Source of the DNA: Alphaproteobacteria bacterium
GTDB lineage: Bacteria; Pseudomonadota; Alphaproteobacteria; Rhodobacterales; Rhodobacteraceae
Assembly: GCA_003695135.1 (NCBI GenBank)
Contig: RFIR01000410.1
Location: forward strand, 1 to 5,305
Direction: 5' to 3'
Length of the DNA: 5,305 nucleotides
How positions within the stretch are numbered: position 1 is the first letter of the stretch; every line of letters starts with the position of its first letter. This document shows, in pieces, positions 3,922-5,305 of this stretch. The position numbers were made by a program, and so were the translations under genes. Under the pieces are notes generated by a model, which did no database searches, had not been told where the DNA came from, and worked only from the letters and a program-made list of their open reading frames with translations.

Positions 3922-5305
3922 CTACATGTTGGGGTAGTTCGGGCCCTCTCCGCCCTGCGGCGTCACCCAGGTGATGTTCTGGCTGGGATCCTTGATGTCG
4001 CAGGTCTTGCAGTGCACGCAGTTCTGGGCGTTGATCTGGAAGCGCGGGCCGCCCTCCTCCTCGATCACCTCATAGACCCCGGCCGGGCAGTAGCGCTGCG
4101 CCGGTTCGGCGAATTTCGGCAGGTTCCAGGTGATCGGGATGTCGGGATCGGCGAGCCTCAGATGGCAGGGCTCGTCTTCGGCATGATTGGTGAAGGAATA
4201 GGCGACATTGGTCAGCCGGTCGAAGCTGAGCACGCCGTCGGGTTTGGGATATTCGATCGGGCTGTAGCGCTCGGCCCGGCCGGTGGCCTCGGCATCGGTC
4301 TTGCGGTGGCCAAGCGTGCCGAACAGCGTGCCGCCGAACAGCGTCGCCCACCACATGTCCAGCCCGCCGAGCGCCAGATTGCCCAGATAGGTACCGTAGC
4401 GCGCGCCCAGCGGCGCGACGTTGCGCACCGGCTTGAGATCGCGCGCCACCGGGCCGGTCCTGAGTTCCGAATCATAATCGCCAAGCTCGTCGGAGGCGCG
4501 CCCGGCGGCAATCGCCGCCGCCGCCGCCTCGGCCGCCGCCTTGCCCGACAGCATGGCGTTGTGATTGCCCTTGATGCGCGGCAGGTTGACCAGACCGCCG
4601 GCCGCACAGCCGATCAGCGCCCCGCCGGGAAACACCGCCTTGGGGATCGACTGAAAGCCGCCCTTGGTCACCGCCCGCGCGCCATAGGCGACGCGCTTGC
4701 CCCCCTCCAGCACCCTGGCGATCTCCGGATGATGCTTCCAGCGCTGGAATTCCATATAGGGGAACAGGTAGGGGTTGGCGTAGTCGAGATTGACGATGAA
4801 GCCGGCAAAGACCTGGTTGTTCTCGGCGTGATAGAGAAAGCCGCCGCCGCCGGTCGATCCGCCCAGCGGCCAGCCCATCGTGTGCACGACCAGACCGGGA
4901 TGGTGGTGTTCGGGGCGCACCTCCCAGATCTCCTTCATGCCGAGACCGTATTTCTGCGGCTGGCAATCGCGGTCGAGCCCGTAACGGGCAATCGCCTGCT
5001 TGGACAGCGAGCCGCGCGCGCCCTCGGCCAGCAGGACGTACTTGCCCAGAAGCTCCATGCCCGGCTCGTAATGCGGGCCGGGCGTGCCGTCCTTCTGCAG
5101 GCCGAACTCGCCGGCGACCACCCCCCTGACCTCGCCCTGCTCGCCGAACACCAGCTCCGAGCACGACATGCCGGGAAAGATCTCCACCCCCAGCGCCTCG
5201 GCCTGCTCGGCCATCCAGCGGCAGACATTGCCCATCGACACGATGTAGCAGCCGTGATTGTTCATCAGCGGCGGCATCGGCCAGTTGGGTATGCGCATCT
5301 GCCCC
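3922..5305 (-). CDS. Electron transfer flavoprotein:ubiquinone oxidoreductase (ETF-QO), C-terminal part, truncated by window edge
   Basis: ETF-QO is a membrane-associated FAD and 4Fe-4S enzyme that takes electrons from reduced ETF, itself loaded by acyl-CoA dehydrogenases, and passes them to ubiquinone. The frame stays open to the right edge, so the Met at 5298 is internal. About 458 residues are seen against roughly 550 for the family, so about 90 N-terminal residues, including the FAD Rossmann glycine motif, lie outside. Numbering from that Met: AEGARGS at 91-97, MGWPLGG at 141-147, and the C-terminal flavin segment from GCAAGG (230) through GNHNAM and SGKAAAE (to about 257). The ferredoxin-like end has RYCPAGVYEV, then CVHCKTCDIKDP; Cys404, 427, 430 and 433 are the expected cluster ligands. 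It ends in NYPNM and a TAG stop. No frameshift is seen. The stop lies 94 bases before the TetR gene on the same strand. Family assignment is very secure. Confidence 0.96.
   Translation of the reverse strand, partial: GQMRIPNWPMPPLMNNHGCYIVSMGNVCRWMAEQAEALGVEIFPGMSCSELVFGEQGEVRGVVAGEFGLQKDGTPGPHYEPGMELLGKYVLLAEGARGSLSKQAIARYGLDRDCQPQKYGLGMKEIWEVRPEHHHPGLVVHTMGWPLGGSTGGGGFLYHAENNQVFAGFIVNLDYANPYLFPYMEFQRWKHHPEIARVLEGGKRVAYGARAVTKGGFQSIPKAVFPGGALIGCAAGGLVNLPRIKGNHNAMLSGKAAAEAAAAAIAAGRASDELGDYDSELRTGPVARDLKPVRNVAPLGARYGTYLGNLALGGLDMWWATLFGGTLFGTLGHRKTDAEATGRAERYSPIEYPKPDGVLSFDRLTNVAYSFTNHAEDEPCHLRLADPDIPITWNLPKFAEPAQRYCPAGVYEVIEEEGGPRFQINAQNCVHCKTCDIKDPSQNITWVTPQGGEGPNYPNM

Noticed and set aside
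3904..3922. GC-rich inverted repeat (GCGCG/CGCGC) at the ETF-QO stop as a terminator
   Set aside because: The stem is only five pairs with alternative foldings, it overlaps the stop codon, and no T-run follows in the gene's direction.
1..5305. CRISPR array, tRNA, rRNA, transposase or other mobile-element genes
   Set aside because: No regularly spaced repeats, no cloverleaf or rRNA-like sequence and no transposase motifs were seen on either strand.

Overview
The window is GC-rich (roughly two-thirds G+C by eye). Every well-supported gene lies on the minus strand and is transcribed from right to left. The electron-transfer flavoprotein:ubiquinone oxidoreductase (ETF-QO) fragment closely matches, from memory, ETF-QO proteins of alphaproteobacteria, particularly Rhodobacterales-type organisms. 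That family assignment is solid; the taxon is an inference.

Layout from right to left (the direction of transcription). (1) 5305-3922: C-terminal five-sixths of ETF-QO, cut by the window edge. (2) 3921-3828: a short intergenic stretch with a candidate sigma70-type promoter, followed directly by a 22-bp near-perfect palindrome, the probable operator of the next gene. (3) 3827-254: five tightly packed genes: a TetR-family repressor, an enoyl-CoA hydratase/isomerase-fold protein, an AMP-forming acyl-CoA synthetase, and two small single-hotdog MaoC-type proteins. All four junctions overlap by 4 or 8 bases, so this is almost certainly one translationally coupled operon. (4) 253-1: no intact gene. 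Just after the last stop codon there is a short stretch that reads like the N-terminal helix of an ArsR-family regulator and then breaks off near position 182. Beyond it are a small hairpin, a conspicuously AT-rich segment, and another GC-rich hairpin at the edge, possibly inside the start of a further leftward gene.

The operon probably activates an unidentified carboxylic acid to its CoA thioester and carries out hydration or isomerisation steps of a beta-oxidation-like route, under local TetR control. ETF-QO would pass electrons from acyl-CoA dehydrogenases (none are in the window) to ubiquinone. The substrate cannot be read from the sequence. The most interesting points are the paired MaoC genes, of which only the first keeps the Asp/His hydratase dyad (suggesting a heteromeric hydratase), the crotonase-fold protein that lacks both classical hydratase glutamates, the clear operator, and the broken regulator fragment at the operon's end.
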